From the NCBI GenBank assembly GCA_023258825.1, contig JALQWE010000242.1:1-6145 (forward strand): a stretch of 6,145 bases of DNA, read 5' to 3'. Under the pieces are notes generated by a model. The model did no database searches. It was given only the letters and a program-made list of their open reading frames with translations, and had not been told where the DNA came from. This document shows positions 4,721-6,145 of the stretch, piece after piece. Origin of the DNA: Planctomycetaceae bacterium (GTDB lineage Bacteria > Planctomycetota > Planctomycetia > Planctomycetales > Planctomycetaceae). Position 1 is the first letter of the stretch. Each line of letters opens with the position of its first letter. The position numbers were made by a program, and so were the translations under genes.

Positions 4721-6094
4721 ATGGCCTCCCACCCACTTCTGCGACGACAAATCCTCCGACACGGCCTGATCGGCGCCGCAGGCTGCGCACATAGCTCCCT
4801 TGTGACACTCCCGCAACTCCTTGCCGCAGACGCCACTCGAGATCAATCACCGCGCTCCTGCATTTTCATCTTCCAGTACGGTGGACTCAGCCAGCTGGAT
4901 TCCTGGGACCCCAAGCCTCTGGCACCTGCCGAAATTCGCGGCCCCTACAAACCCATCCCCACTCGGACTCCCGGTGTGCAGTTCGGCGAACTCATGCCCG
5001 GTCTCGCCGCAATCTCCGACAAACTCTGCGTCATTCGTTCGATGAGCCACAGTGTTCCCATTCACAACGTGGCCAACGAAATGCTGCTCGCCGGCTCCTC
5101 AACCCCCACGAAAAACTCGCCCTCACTCGGCTCCATCGTGACCCGACTGCGACCTGTTGATTCCAATCTGCCCGCACACGTGTGGCTGCAGAAGTTCGGG
5201 GGCGGAGCGGCTCCGGCAGAATCTGCCTATCTCACCGGTGGCCACCTCGGCATTCATCATGCGCCACTCCTCATCGGCGAACGCCACGACGACAATCCCG
5301 CAACTCCCGGATTCACCGTGCGTGCCTTTGAGTCTGCTGCCGACATCACCACACCTCGGCTGCAATCCCGCTGGAACCTTCTGCAGCAGTTGCAGCCGCA
5401 GGATGCCTTCGCCAAAGCCCGCGAACTCACCGCCCTGCAGGAAAAAGCGTTCACACTGCTGCACAGTCCACACGCAAAAAACGCCTTCAGTGTCGAAGAC
5501 GAATCCCCACAGCTGCGGGATCGCTACGGAAGAAACCCCTTCGGACAAAACCTGCTGATGGCGCGACGACTCGTCGAAGCCGGCGTCCGCCTCGTCAACG
5601 TCGTTGCCTGGATGGGACTCGCTCCTCACGAGAAATTCGTCAGCGTCGAAACCTGGGACATGCACGGCAACGCCGGAGTCGGCATCTTTGATAATGGCTG
5701 GAATGGACTCGGCTGGGCTCTGCCACGCGCCGATGCCGCTGTCGCAACCCTGATCGAGGACCTGGAAGAACGCGGACTGCTGGATTCCACGCTCGTGGTC
5801 CTCGTCGGCGAGTTCGGACGAACCCCCAAAATCAGCCGCGGTGCGTCCGCAATCGGACGCGATCACTGGCCCAATTGCTACTCCGCCATGCTCGCCGGGG
5901 CCGGAATTCCCGGAGGAATGACCTACGGAGCCTCGGACGAAACCGCGATGTGGGTCCGTGAACGCCCCGTCAGCCCCGAAGATTTCAGTGCCACCGTCCT
6001 CGCCGCACTCCACATCGATCCCGCCACTCGACTCAGCCCCGATGGGTTCACACTCCCGGCCTCGACCGGCCAGCCACTCCCCTTCGTCAGCTGA
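4721..6094 (+). CDS. DUF1501 family protein with Tat-like signal
   Basis: This 457-residue protein belongs to DUF1501, a family greatly expanded in planctomycetes and placed in the alkaline phosphatase/sulfatase-like superfamily; its substrate and reaction are not established. The N-terminus, LLRRQILRHGLIGAAGCA (residues 6-23), has a twin-arginine pair and a hydrophobic stretch like a Tat signal, so export is likely. Family hallmarks follow: FIFQYGGLSQLDSWDPKP (49-66), VIRSMSHSVPIHN (104-116), WDMHGN (312-317), GEFGRTPK (363-370) and GRDHWP (379-384). The conserved Asp, His and Glu residues in these motifs are the likely metal or active-site ligands. The length is normal and the frame intact. 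ATG 4721 is preferred over an in-frame TTG at 4622, which would put 33 non-conserved residues before the signal. Such genes often pair with a DUF1549/DUF1553 (PSD1 cytochrome-type) gene; the neighbour on the left is hflX, and only 51 nt are visible on the right. Confidence 0.95.
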   Translation: MASHPLLRRQILRHGLIGAAGCAHSSLVTLPQLLAADATRDQSPRSCIFIFQYGGLSQLDSWDPKPLAPAEIRGPYKPIPTRTPGVQFGELMPGLAAISDKLCVIRSMSHSVPIHNVANEMLLAGSSTPTKNSPSLGSIVTRLRPVDSNLPAHVWLQKFGGGAAPAESAYLTGGHLGIHHAPLLIGERHDDNPATPGFTVRAFESAADITTPRLQSRWNLLQQLQPQDAFAKARELTALQEKAFTLLHSPHAKNAFSVEDESPQLRDRYGRNPFGQNLLMARRLVEAGVRLVNVVAWMGLAPHEKFVSVETWDMHGNAGVGIFDNGWNGLGWALPRADAAVATLIEDLEERGLLDSTLVVLVGEFGRTPKISRGASAIGRDHWPNCYSAMLAGAGIPGGMTYGASDETAMWVRERPVSPEDFSATVLAALHIDPATRLSPDGFTLPASTGQPLPFVS

Positions 6095-6145
6095 AAAGCC
6101 CCCCAATCGCACTCGCAGAGCACCAACCCTGGGACGGGATGCACG
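6095..6145. other. Short tail after the DUF1501 gene, nothing recognised
   Basis: No terminator hairpin, ribosome-binding site or start of a following gene can be recognised in these last 51 nt. There is a run of six C shortly after the stop codon. A minus-strand frame covering this end is antisense to the DUF1501 gene and has no features of its own. Confidence 0.5.

Noticed and set aside
4466..4846. Minus-strand frame of 126 codons reading from inside the DUF1501 gene toward hflX
   Set aside because: Two other minus-strand frames are open over the same stretch and none has family features. Only its last 12 codons, preceded by AGGAG, are kept as a possible leader peptide.
5123..6112. 329-codon open frame antisense to the DUF1501 gene
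   Set aside because: It mirrors a well-supported gene, has no recognisable domain, and its Gly/Glu/Ser-rich composition is what the complement of that gene gives.

Overview
The window looks like a chromosomal segment of a planctomycete (order Planctomycetales, genus not assignable). Three things point there: a complete DUF1501 protein with a Tat-like N-terminus, a MacA/MacB-type exporter pair of a style common in these genomes, and an intergenic repeat at about 41-218 that resembles the repeats planctomycetes scatter between genes. GC content is moderate (mid-50s by eye), and several genes lack clear Shine-Dalgarno sites, which also fits.

Layout. 1-223 is non-coding and repeat-rich. 224-1465 (minus) is a MacB/FtsX-type ABC permease with no ATPase domain. 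1462-2892 (minus) is its HlyD/MacA-type periplasmic adaptor; its stop overlaps the permease start in an ATGA junction, so the pair is co-translated in the order adaptor then permease. 2893-3033 is a 141-nt gap holding three small inverted repeats. 3034-4461 (minus) encodes HflX, the ribosome-splitting GTPase. 4462-4720 is the divergent control region. 4721-6094 (plus) is a DUF1501 protein. 6095-6145 shows nothing recognisable.

How the genes relate. Adaptor and permease should form one inner-membrane-to-outer-membrane export machine, but no nucleotide-binding subunit lies in the window, so the ATPase must be encoded further downstream or elsewhere. HflX is a cytoplasmic translation-stress factor on the same strand, and nothing here shows that it shares a function with the exporter. 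The DUF1501 protein is probably exported and enzymatic, of unproven substrate.

The most interesting point is upstream of hflX. The gene has no usable ATG. On the same strand lie, in consistent order and spacing, an extended -10 promoter (TGATATGAT), an AGGAG ribosome-binding site, a 12-codon ORF (MLCVVEETFPYQ) containing a perfect 12-bp palindrome, and then, 4 nt after its stop, the GTG of hflX. This could be a leader-peptide or operator control system for hflX. It is a hypothesis drawn from the sequence alone. No CRISPR array, tRNA, rRNA or insertion sequence was seen.
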